A stretch of 5,241 bases of DNA from GWF2-30-66 sp042576225 (GTDB taxonomy: Bacteria; Babelota; Babeliae; Babelales; Vermiphilaceae). This document shows, one piece after another, positions 1 to 5,241 of the stretch. A model generated the notes under the pieces. The model ran no database searches. It was not told where the DNA came from and saw only the letters and a list, made by a program, of their open reading frames with translations. The translations under genes and the position numbers were made by a program. The stretch covers positions 1 through 5,241 of the forward strand of contig JBHPCA010000057.1 in assembly GCA_042576225.1 (NCBI GenBank). The letters run 5' to 3'. Position 1 is the first letter of the stretch, and each line of letters starts with the position of its first letter.

Positions 1-30
1 AAGAGCGCGCTTTAAGTGCGCTCTTTTCTT
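1..30 (+). terminator. terminator-like hairpin overlapping the end of uvsE
   Basis: AAGAGCGC (1-8) pairs perfectly with GCGCTCTT (18-25). The stem extends inward through a G-U wobble (9/17), C-G (10/16) and T-A (11/15), leaving a three-base loop. On the plus strand it is followed by a T-rich run (22-30), as in an intrinsic terminator for a gene entering from the left. On the minus strand it is preceded by an A-rich run and could end uvsE transcription if Ts continue beyond the edge; there the wobble becomes an A-C mismatch. A bidirectional terminator between convergent genes is the simplest reading, but the flank is not visible. Confidence 0.55.
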
Positions 31-883
31 TATCTTTAATCTCAAGCATAATATCACAATCAAGCCCCTGCTTTTTGAGATCATCAAAATTAACATCATG
101 CAAAAATTTCTCAAAATGGCGTACGTCTATCGTTTGCGCATGGGTCCCTTTTCGTTTGCCTTTTTCTTGCTCGCTATAATCCACCATTAACGGGCCGTCA
201 TTTTTATTCCATGTTTTGGCAGCCAACAAAAGAGCTTCACGTACTGGCTCACCAGCGTTAAAGCATTCATAATGCAGCGTATCAAAGACTACTGGAATCT
301 TTATTTTTTCATATATCTGGAGGCAATCCTGTAGGCTAAATCTGTGATCATCATGCTCTATGACAAGTCTTTTTTGTACATTTTGAGGTAAAGTATTATA
401 TACTTTAATAAATCGCGCTATGGCACTGGCTTTGTCACCATAGACACCGCCAACATGTATTTGCACTTTTGCAGTTTGATCAAGCTCCATAAGATCTAAC
501 AGATCACATTGATAGATAAGTTCTGCAATGCTTTTTTTTACTATATTCGTATCTTTGGCATTTAATAAAATAAACTGATCCGGGTGCATAGAAATACGAA
601 ACTTATGTTTTTTTATGTAATTTCCGATTTCGTAAAATTTTGGGGTAAAATAATTTCGCCATTCAAACCTGCAAACCGGGTGTGATGCAAAAGGGATAAT
701 ATCAGAAGATATGCGAAAAAACAACAAATCATGCGCAACGTTATATTCCAGTATTTTTTGCAAGCATGCAAGATTGTTATCAACTGTTTCTATTAACTTC
801 TCTTGGCTATAATTGGCTAATCTAAATGTCGAATTTGCAGTGCAACCTATTGTCCGATTTATACACGGATATCCAATTTTCAT
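1..883 (-). CDS. uvsE: UV-damage endonuclease UvsE/UVDE, 3' end cut by window edge
   Basis: Translation of the minus strand gives 294 codons and no stop before the left edge. The family (UvdE, a TIM-barrel related to endonuclease IV) nicks DNA 5' of UV photoproducts and starts alternative excision repair in the cytoplasm. Numbered from the ATG at 881-883, visible motifs are MKIGY at 1-5 (Tyr5 is a damage-probing position), His68, HPDQF 100-104 (metal His plus the Gln/aromatic pair that wedges into DNA), HVGG 143-146, EHDD 176-179, FDTLHYE 200-206 with Asp201 and His204, GKRKGTH 242-248, and LEIKDKE 280-286 with Glu281. These positions fall within one or two residues of those I recall for the Thermus enzyme up to His204. 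About 294 residues against 300-320 usual means only a short tail is missing. An ATG six bases upstream (887-889) is in frame, but AGGA at 889-892 sits five bases before the 883 ATG, and MKIGY is the family-like beginning. MVDYS (233-237) differs from the Lys-x-His expected there; see findings. It follows a repeat-rich gap, so it is probably transcribed separately from the transporter. Confidence 0.96.
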   Translation of the reverse strand, partial: MKIGYPCINRTIGCTANSTFRLANYSQEKLIETVDNNLACLQKILEYNVAHDLLFFRISSDIIPFASHPVCRFEWRNYFTPKFYEIGNYIKKHKFRISMHPDQFILLNAKDTNIVKKSIAELIYQCDLLDLMELDQTAKVQIHVGGVYGDKASAIARFIKVYNTLPQNVQKRLVIEHDDHRFSLQDCLQIYEKIKIPVVFDTLHYECFNAGEPVREALLLAAKTWNKNDGPLMVDYSEQEKGKRKGTHAQTIDVRHFEKFLHDVNFDDLKKQGLDCDIMLEIKDKEKSALKARS

Positions 884-888
884 ATTCA

Positions 889-892
889 TCCT
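889..892 (-). promoter_or_regulatory. Shine-Dalgarno site that decides the uvsE start
   Basis: AGGA on the minus strand is followed by five bases and then the ATG at 881-883. Its last A is the first base of the alternative in-frame ATG at 887-889, which would have no room for a ribosome site. This supports the shorter, family-like N-terminus. Confidence 0.6.
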
Positions 893-960
893 AAAGTTAT
901 TTTTAACATTTACGTAAACTCGGCCTAAAAAACATACAGTAAACACTCTCAATCCGCTCA

Positions 961-1173
961 TCCTGAGCCTGTCGAAGGGCTTATATTAAAAGTTTATTTT
1001 TTCTAAAGGCGAGCTTATTTTTAGCAATATAGCAAACTACTTAAATTTTTTGAACCAAGTTTTCATTGAAATTTTAGCATATTTATTATATAAGGCGCTA
1101 GGCTAGCAAAAACTTTTGTAACTTTTTTTAGAAAAAATAAACTTTCAATATAAACCCTTCGTCAAGCTCAGGG
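961..1173. repeat. 213-bp element with 47-nt inverted arms (MITE-like or paired REP-like)
   Basis: The left arm (961-1007) and the reverse complement of the right arm (1127-1173) match at 42 of 47 positions, with no gaps. The outer part of each arm carries the core CCTGAGC-(C/T)TG-(T/A)-CGAAGGG. The inner part is A/T-rich and ends in an identical run TTTATTTTTTCTAAA. The 119-nt interior (1008-1126) has no reading frame of note. No convincing flanking target duplication is visible. It could be a non-autonomous mobile element, two dispersed repeats that landed head-to-head, or a long cruciform or hairpin. No transposase is in the window. Confidence 0.75.
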
Positions 1174-1177
1174 ACGA

Positions 1178-1190
1178 CGGCTGGGAGCCG
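1178..1190. repeat. small GC hairpin next to the inverted-repeat element
   Basis: CGGC and GCCG flank the five-base loop TGGGA, four bases beyond the right arm. The stem is only four pairs. A short mixed T-rich run follows on the plus strand, and no T-run follows on the minus strand, which is the strand of the transporter transcript. It is probably part of the repeat's outer flank rather than a working terminator. Confidence 0.3.
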
Positions 1191-1314
1191 CCTTTTATAT
1201 TCTTTATAGCAACACTTAAACGATTAAATATTGCATGTTTTTTTCGAAAATTTCTTAAAAAAAACCAATTATCAATCTTAAATTAATTATTAGAATTTCC
1301 CTAGAGTAAAAATC

Positions 1315-3186
1315 TCATTCCTCAATGGCAACTTCACCCCTAATTAGTTTTCGATAGAATTCAGACTTTTCAATCAGCTTATCTCGCTTGTAAAACATAA
1401 GCTCTTTATCTTCGTCTAACAAAGAAAAATCAAGAATTCCTACAGCATTATCAAGTGTAACTAACCTATGGGCAATAACAAACACCAGAGCTCTTTTGGC
1501 AATCTCATCAATCATATCTGTTATCGCATGCTCGCTTACTTCATCCAAGCTACTGGTTGGCTCATCAATCATGACCAATAATGGCCGGTAATATTGGGTA
1601 CGTAAATAAAGTGATGCAAAATTAAGCCGTTGACGCTGGCCCAGTGACAGATTAAGGCCACCTTCGCCAATCATAGAATAAATCCCTTCTTTCTCTTTAA
1701 AAATTTCCCAAATGCCCACACGCTTTAAAATATTTTCCATATACTCGTCATTAAACAAGGATATTTTCTGTGGTATGCCAAGTAAAAGATTTTCTTTTAA
1801 CGTGCCACTAAGACTACTTGCAGACTGACCCTGCAATGCAATAATCTGTCTTCTAAGATTATCGTTTATACCATAGATCGGAACATCATTTATTTCTATT
1901 TCTCCCTTGTTCGGCTTAATTTGCCCCCCTAAAATCGATATAAACGTTGTTTTACCTGCCCCTGATGGCCCAATAATACCATACAGTTTATTCTCCTGGG
2001 CCTGTGGCACAACAAAATCAAGATTATGGTCTTGAAAAATTCTTGCTTCCCTGTAAGCAAAATTCAAGTTAGTTGCCTGCACGGAAATAACATCTTCATT
2101 TGGCATCTCATATGCTTTGGTAAAATCTTCTTTCAAAACAGGGAATGTTTTTTTGCCAAAGTCATGTATAAAATCAAACAAGTCTTTTATTCTTGTGACA
2201 CTTCTAACCAATTTTTGTACACGCTTACCAATTTTAATAATATGACGAGTCCCATGAATATATGTAATCAAAAATGCCGTACCCACAACTGCAGTAAGCA
2301 CCCCTTGAGAAATCAAATAAAGAACATATGCACCAAGAATACAAAAACTTATAGAATACAAAAATCTTATAACAAACATTAAGGTGTGATATGAAATAAA
2401 ATAATTAGCATCGGTAGCCATGAAAATTGTATTTTTATGTTTTACTTCTTGGTTCACCTCATTGGTAGCAAAAGAAGAACGAACAAGCTGTATTTGTATC
2501 AAACTTTCCAAGCTTCTCTTTTTTACATCGTCATCAGATTTTATTACTTTTTTCTCAAACGCAAGACCATTAAACAAAACAATGCCCGCGTTAAATAGAC
2601 ACAAAAATGCAAGAAAGCAAAGCGCAAGCAGTCCAATCTTTATGTTAACCATAAAAAAAGATATTACAACCGTAGAAATACCTACAAATACCGGCAAAAT
2701 ATCATAGATAGCTGAATCTATAAACTCTTCATAGGCAAAAGCACATCGTTCCATTTTGCCAAAAATCTCTCCTGTCGACCCTTTTGTATACGCTATAGGG
2801 TCTACTGTTAGAAAAAACTTATAAGCACTGTAACGTAATCCAGATATTATGCTAGCAATAAACTTGGAGCTAAAAATAACGGTGATATATCTCCACAATT
2901 CAGAACACGTCAATATAATTAGTAAGAATAAAAATGATGAAGGCTTGCCACTGGTAATAGCATAACCCAAAAAAATCGGAATCAATGTTCCGATAACCAT
3001 CGAAATAACTCTACCAGACAAAATTACAACCAAAAGAACCTTTTTTTCAAAAAAAGGCGCCCACCAAGGTTTTTTAAAATCAAAAACCGTCAAATTCTCA
3101 GATTTGCCCATATTGGTACGCACAAGCCACCACCTGCTATACCTTTTTGCAAGCTTACCCAAATAATTAAACATGTAATCAAACAT
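1315..3186 (-). CDS. ABC half-transporter (fused membrane and ATPase domains, exporter type)
   Basis: The 623-residue protein has the usual length and order of a type IV ABC exporter half. A Trp-rich cytoplasmic N-terminus and elbow helix (about 37-48) is followed by roughly six membrane segments (about 49-76, 83-112, 159-181, 183-206, 266-293, 296-312) and an ATPase domain from about 365. ATPase motifs are A-loop Tyr378, Walker A GPSGAGKT 406-413, Q-loop Gln454, an X-loop-like GEGG 507-510, signature LSLGQRQR 513-520, Walker B LLVMIDE 536-542 with catalytic Glu542, D-loop SLD 546-548, and switch His573. All catalytic residues are present, so it should hydrolyse ATP as a homodimer or with a partner. 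The third signature residue is Leu instead of Gly. The substrate cannot be told; lipids, peptides or drugs are all possible. AAGGGG (3195-3200), eight bases before the ATG, supports the start. The gene lies 50 bp downstream of fic on the same strand and is probably co-transcribed. No clear terminator follows. Confidence 0.95.
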   Translation of the reverse strand: MFDYMFNYLGKLAKRYSRWWLVRTNMGKSENLTVFDFKKPWWAPFFEKKVLLVVILSGRVISMVIGTLIPIFLGYAITSGKPSSFLFLLIILTCSELWRYITVIFSSKFIASIISGLRYSAYKFFLTVDPIAYTKGSTGEIFGKMERCAFAYEEFIDSAIYDILPVFVGISTVVISFFMVNIKIGLLALCFLAFLCLFNAGIVLFNGLAFEKKVIKSDDDVKKRSLESLIQIQLVRSSFATNEVNQEVKHKNTIFMATDANYFISYHTLMFVIRFLYSISFCILGAYVLYLISQGVLTAVVGTAFLITYIHGTRHIIKIGKRVQKLVRSVTRIKDLFDFIHDFGKKTFPVLKEDFTKAYEMPNEDVISVQATNLNFAYREARIFQDHNLDFVVPQAQENKLYGIIGPSGAGKTTFISILGGQIKPNKGEIEINDVPIYGINDNLRRQIIALQGQSASSLSGTLKENLLLGIPQKISLFNDEYMENILKRVGIWEIFKEKEGIYSMIGEGGLNLSLGQRQRLNFASLYLRTQYYRPLLVMIDEPTSSLDEVSEHAITDMIDEIAKRALVFVIAHRLVTLDNAVGILDFSLLDEDKELMFYKRDKLIEKSEFYRKLIRGEVAIEE

Positions 3187-3212
3187 AACCTATTCCCCTT
3201 TTACACATATTT

Positions 3213-3244
3213 TTTCAAACTTATAAAGTTTCAAACTTATAAAG
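3213..3244. repeat. perfect 16-bp tandem duplication over the fic stop codon
   Basis: TTTCAAACTTATAAAG occurs twice back to back (3213-3228 and 3229-3244) with no mismatch. The second copy contains the fic stop (3237-3239) and the end of its last codons; the first lies in the gap before the transporter. It looks like a recent slippage duplication that lengthened the spacer without altering either protein. Confidence 0.9.
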
Positions 3245-4391
3245 GCTTGGTCCCCTCTTGCAATATTTCTAAATATTTTTTATACGCAAATCTCTTTCCT
3301 CGTTTTTTACCGGTTATCTCTTTCAATATGCCAATAGCTTGAAACTTTGCAATCAGATTTGCGGCCGATTGGTAATGTATACCAAACTCATTTTGGACAT
3401 CTTTTACGCTCACATAAGGAGTATAAAAAAGTTTTTCCAGTAGCATATGAGCAAACTGAGAAGAAACATTCTTTTCCAATAATAATTTTCTATGCCTCTC
3501 TTGCAAACTCAATATCTTTTTTGCATCCTCAATTGCCAAATCAGCAGTTTCAATAACCCCCTGCAAAAAAAACGTAACCCACTGTTCATAATCGCCAGAC
3601 TTTCTTACCATACCCAATCTATCGTAATACTCCTGCCTGTTCTTTTTTAAATAATAACTCAAGTATAATAAAGGCCTTTTCAATAACCCTTTCCAAAACA
3701 AATAAAACGTTATAAGCAAACGCCCAAGCCTCCCATTCCCATCTAAAAAAGGGTGTATCGTTTCAAACTGATAGTGTATTAATGCACAATCTACCAATTC
3801 AGGTAAAATTGCACCTGAATGCATATACATTTCCAGATCTCCCATTGCTGTCAACGTCTCTTGTGGCGATGGAGGCACAAATTTTGCATTTTGCAACGTG
3901 CACCCTGCAGGACCAATCCAATTTTGCGTTCTTTTAAACTCCCCCGGAGTTTTTTCGTGTCCTCGAACGCCTTGCAAAAGAATTTTGTGTAACTCTTTAA
4001 TCAATCTCAGACTCATTGGAAATTTTTCTAGTTTTTTTATCCCATAATTGAGAGATTTTATGTAATTAACAACTTCTTCTATGTCGTTTATATTTTCAAA
4101 CATCTTCTCATCTTGCGTAGCCTCAAATGCAAAAACATCTTCTAAAGAAGCCTGCGTTCCTTCAATCTGCGTACTCAGTAAAGCCTCTTTTTTCACATAC
4201 ATGCCTATAAAAAGATCTACATTAGGGATGGCATATGCAAAACCATCGAGCTTAGCCAAAACCAAATTTGCTTCTTTTAACAATTTTTTTAACTCACCCT
4301 CAATTTTAATCGCAGGATCTGGTGGTAATGGCGACGGAACAAATGCTTTGTATCGACCCATTTGAGAAACATACTTGCCACTTCTATTCAT
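3237..4391 (-). CDS. fic: Fic-family protein adenylyltransferase (class II, self-inhibited, winged-helix C-terminus)
   Basis: Fic enzymes transfer AMP from ATP to Ser/Thr/Tyr hydroxyls of target proteins. The 384-residue protein has the three-part layout of SoFic-type proteins. The Fic_N region (about 1-90) includes the inhibitory helix motif S73-TQI-E77-G78, whose Glu blocks productive ATP binding in class II Fic proteins. The Fic core (about 125-230) has the full catalytic motif HPFLDGNGRLGR at 213-224, with catalytic His213, metal-binding Asp217 and both Arg residues. A target-docking flap lies near 158-175 (WIGPAGC to FVPPSP). The C-terminal region (about 310-375) looks like a winged helix and ends in a Lys/Arg-rich wing (GKKRGKR 361-367). 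Nothing is missing, so it should be active once inhibition is relieved. AAGGG (4398-4402), six bases before the ATG, fixes the start. The host target is unknown; no antitoxin-like small gene sits beside it, consistent with inhibition built into the same chain. The C-terminal domain and repeats upstream could allow autoregulation, which is an inference. Confidence 0.96.
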   Translation of the reverse strand: MNRSGKYVSQMGRYKAFVPSPLPPDPAIKIEGELKKLLKEANLVLAKLDGFAYAIPNVDLFIGMYVKKEALLSTQIEGTQASLEDVFAFEATQDEKMFENINDIEEVVNYIKSLNYGIKKLEKFPMSLRLIKELHKILLQGVRGHEKTPGEFKRTQNWIGPAGCTLQNAKFVPPSPQETLTAMGDLEMYMHSGAILPELVDCALIHYQFETIHPFLDGNGRLGRLLITFYLFWKGLLKRPLLYLSYYLKKNRQEYYDRLGMVRKSGDYEQWVTFFLQGVIETADLAIEDAKKILSLQERHRKLLLEKNVSSQFAHMLLEKLFYTPYVSVKDVQNEFGIHYQSAANLIAKFQAIGILKEITGKKRGKRFAYKKYLEILQEGTKPL

Positions 4392-4399
4392 AAAAAACC

Positions 4400-4464
4400 C
4401 TTATTCCACTATACTGTAATAACAAGAAAATTTTCGCCCTCTTATTCCAAACTAATAGAATAAG
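4400..4464. promoter_or_regulatory. repeated and inverted TGGAATAAG words upstream of fic (candidate operator)
   Basis: On the minus strand TGGAATAAG occurs at 4400-4408 and again at 4441-4449, exactly 41 bp apart or about four helical turns. The second copy's GAATAAG is matched by an inverted copy at 4458-4464, giving CTTATTC-N10-GAATAAG. The first copy overlaps the fic ribosome site. Such spacing is typical of an operator, and the winged-helix part of Fic is a possible binder. The words are A/T-rich, so chance is a real alternative. Confidence 0.3.
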
Positions 4465-4607
4465 AAATAAAAAACAAGCTTCTGATCAACACAATCAAAA
4501 AACCCATTAGACATACGCATACATCTGACCGAATCATGTGTTTTTTAATCCCCCTTTTTCCACTTTTGCTATATTACCAACCAAAAATTACATTTTTTAA
4601 AAAACTC

Positions 4608-4637
4608 TTGTGATCGCACAGCAACTTTGCATACCAT
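4608..4637 (+). promoter_or_regulatory. possible sigma70-like promoter for the small secreted protein gene
   Basis: TTGTGA (4608-4613) and TACCAT (4632-4637) are 18 bp apart, and each matches four of six consensus bases. Transcription from here would give a leader of about 160 nt that includes the dispersed repeat and the hairpin at 4742-4758. Weak evidence from hexamers alone. Confidence 0.25.
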
Positions 4638-4700
4638 AAAATGCGTGTAGATATCTAAAAGGACAGCAAATTAAATCCGTCTTCGCCAAGGTGCAGTTTA

Positions 4701-4719
4701 TCCTGAGCCTGCCGAAGGA
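4701..4719 (+). repeat. third copy of the CCTGAGC...CGAAGG dispersed repeat core
   Basis: This 19-nt stretch differs from the left-arm core at 961-979 at only two positions (T to C in the middle, final G to A). The A/T-rich inner part of the 47-nt arms is absent. It is imperfectly self-complementary, with TCCT facing AGGA. Similar words are, from memory, common in intergenic DNA of various bacteria, like REP elements. Confidence 0.65.
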
Positions 4720-4741
4720 ACGGACGCCACGCCTTTCATCC

Positions 4742-4758
4742 CCGAATCAAAGATTCGG
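4742..4758 (+). repeat. perfect 7-bp hairpin in the leader of the small secreted protein gene
   Basis: CCGAATC and GATTCGG flank a three-base AAA loop. It lies about 45 bases before the start codon and is not followed by a T-run, so it is not a terminator as seen. It may be a leader RNA structure or part of the same dispersed repeat unit that begins at 4701. Confidence 0.5.
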
Positions 4759-4804
4759 AGTATTCAGGCCAAGCGAAACAAATTTTATAAAGAAAGGACC
4801 AAAT

Positions 4805-5155
4805 ATGCGCACAATAAGCAAAATATTTCTCGTACTCACACTTGCTACTCCAAGCACACTGTTTACCGATATATGTGTACCACTGAGTGATAAAGTCGAA
4901 ATTATGTCTAATCTCATGCTCAAAGAGATGAAGCAAAACCACGAAAAAGCCCTGGTAAAGCTAGTCAAAAAAATATTAAAAGTAAGAGCAGAGAGAAACC
5001 ACTATCAAACACTACTAGATGAAGGCAACCAAGAAATGCAAGTAATGATCGATATGGCCAACGGTATTCTTGCAAAAATGGACGAAAAAGAAAAATGCCT
5101 TATACTCCGCATAAAAGAAATAGAGGCTGAATTGGCCAAAAGAGGCGACGGATAA
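4805..5155 (+). CDS. small exported helical, coiled-coil-like protein of unknown function
   Basis: I do not recognise this 116-residue protein. It begins MRTISKIFLVLTLATPS: a basic start and a hydrophobic stretch (about 6-20) that fit a Sec signal peptide, with possible cleavage near 17-22. No proper lipobox precedes Cys24. Residues about 28-113 are charged, rich in Lys, Glu, Leu and Met, without proline after 26, and predict as almost continuous helix, probably coiled coil. After cleavage the product would be about 95 residues in the periplasm or outside. Two cysteines remain (24 and 98). The open frame extends back to 4691, but the ATG at 4805 has AGAAAGGA (4791-4798) six bases before it and starts the signal peptide, whereas the upstream part runs through repeat DNA, so the shorter form is chosen. 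Its function could be structural, adhesive, a chaperone or effector-like; none can be supported. No clear terminator follows. Confidence 0.8.
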   Translation: MRTISKIFLVLTLATPSTLFTDICVPLSDKVEIMSNLMLKEMKQNHEKALVKLVKKILKVRAERNHYQTLLDEGNQEMQVMIDMANGILAKMDEKEKCLILRIKEIEAELAKRGDG

Positions 5156-5241
5156 GGCTTAATTTTACGCCAACCCTTGCATTTCTCTCCCAAAATTGTA
5201 TACCCTGAAATTGAGGATATAGTTGTATAAAAGTAAATATT

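Larger units (their letters stand above)
884..1314. other. non-coding gap between the transporter gene and uvsE
   Basis: I find no credible gene here. It holds the 213-bp inverted-repeat element (961-1173), a small GC hairpin with arms CGGC/GCCG at 1178-1190 just outside the right arm, and an A/T-only stem GTTTTTTT/AAAAAAAC (1237-1244 with 1258-1265). The last could form in the transcript downstream of the transporter but is not a convincing terminator. No clear -35/-10 pair for uvsE could be picked out between 890 and 960. Confidence 0.7.
4392..4804. other. 413-bp divergent gap between fic and the small secreted protein gene
   Basis: This gap must hold promoters for both diverging genes. 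On the fic side it has TGGAATAAG repeats (4400-4464). On the other side it has a possible plus-strand promoter (4608-4637), a dispersed repeat core (4701-4719) and a 7-bp hairpin (4742-4758). I found no convincing gene inside it. No good sigma70 -35/-10 pair for fic could be picked out. Confidence 0.65.

Noticed and set aside
1237..1265. A/T-only hairpin as the transporter terminator
   Set aside because: The eight-pair stem is almost all A-T and is not followed by a T-run on the minus strand, so it is too weak to call.
2026..2707. Plus-strand open frames opposite the transporter gene
   Set aside because: They lie fully inside the well-supported minus-strand ABC gene, and their translations show no recognisable domain.
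4081..4365. Plus-strand open frame opposite the 5' part of fic
   Set aside because: Antisense shadow of a gene with an intact Fic_N region; no recognisable domain and no supporting context.
4408..4413. TATAGT on the minus strand as the fic -10 box
   Set aside because: Transcription would begin at about 4400, cutting into the fic ribosome site at 4398-4402, and there is no -35 match about 17 bp upstream.
4536..4613. 25-codon hydrophobic open frame on the plus strand (MCFLIPLFPLLLYY...)
   Set aside because: No ribosome site before the ATG and A/T-rich, low-complexity codons; it looks like a chance frame in the divergent gap.
4691..4804. Upstream extension of the small secreted protein frame to 4691
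   Set aside because: It runs through the dispersed repeat and hairpin, lacks a ribosome site, and would bury the signal peptide inside the protein; the 4805 start has a strong site.
5156..5171. GGC/GCC stem just after the small secreted protein gene as a terminator
   Set aside because: Only three reliable pairs and no T-run after it.
5211..5239. TTGAGG and TAAATA as a promoter for a gene beyond the right edge
   Set aside because: The spacing is 17 bp but the hexamer matches are poor in A/T-rich DNA and no downstream gene is visible.

Overview
This is an AT-rich bacterial stretch with standard-code genes and clear Shine-Dalgarno sites. It holds four protein genes. Three lie on the minus strand, read from right to left: a Fic-family AMP-transferase (3237-4391), an ABC half-transporter (1315-3186), and a UV-damage endonuclease, uvsE, that runs off the left edge (1-883). 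One small gene on the plus strand (4805-5155) encodes a probably exported, helical, coiled-coil-like protein that I do not recognise. I cannot name the organism. The base composition, dispersed short repeats in the gaps, a lone small secreted protein, and a Fic/ABC/UvsE mix would suit a Gram-negative or host-associated lineage such as Dependentiae (TM6) or a similar group, but that is a low-confidence guess.

Layout. Positions 1-25 form a terminator-like hairpin whose stem is also the last visible coding sequence of uvsE. The uvsE reading frame starts at 883. From 884 to 1314 is a non-coding gap dominated by a 213-bp element with 47-nt inverted arms (961-1007 and 1127-1173, 42 of 47 matching). 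Next come the ABC transporter and, 50 bp upstream of it on the same strand, fic. These two probably share a transcript. The fic stop codon lies inside a perfect 16-bp tandem duplication (3213-3244). From 4392 to 4804 is a 413-bp divergent gap. It carries repeated TGGAATAAG words near fic, a third copy of the arm core (4701-4719) and a small perfect hairpin (4742-4758) in the leader of the small secreted protein gene.

How the genes relate. Fic (self-inhibited AMPylation enzyme with a DNA-binding-like C-terminus) and the transporter (probable exporter of unknown substrate) are linked by spacing only; no shared pathway can be read from the sequence. UvsE is a stand-alone DNA repair enzyme separated from them by the repeat element. 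I see no CRISPR array, transposase, integrase, tRNA or rRNA, and no clear multi-gene novel system. The most noteworthy items are the inverted-repeat element, the apparent change at a metal-site position in UvsE, the non-canonical ABC signature, and the unassigned small secreted protein.
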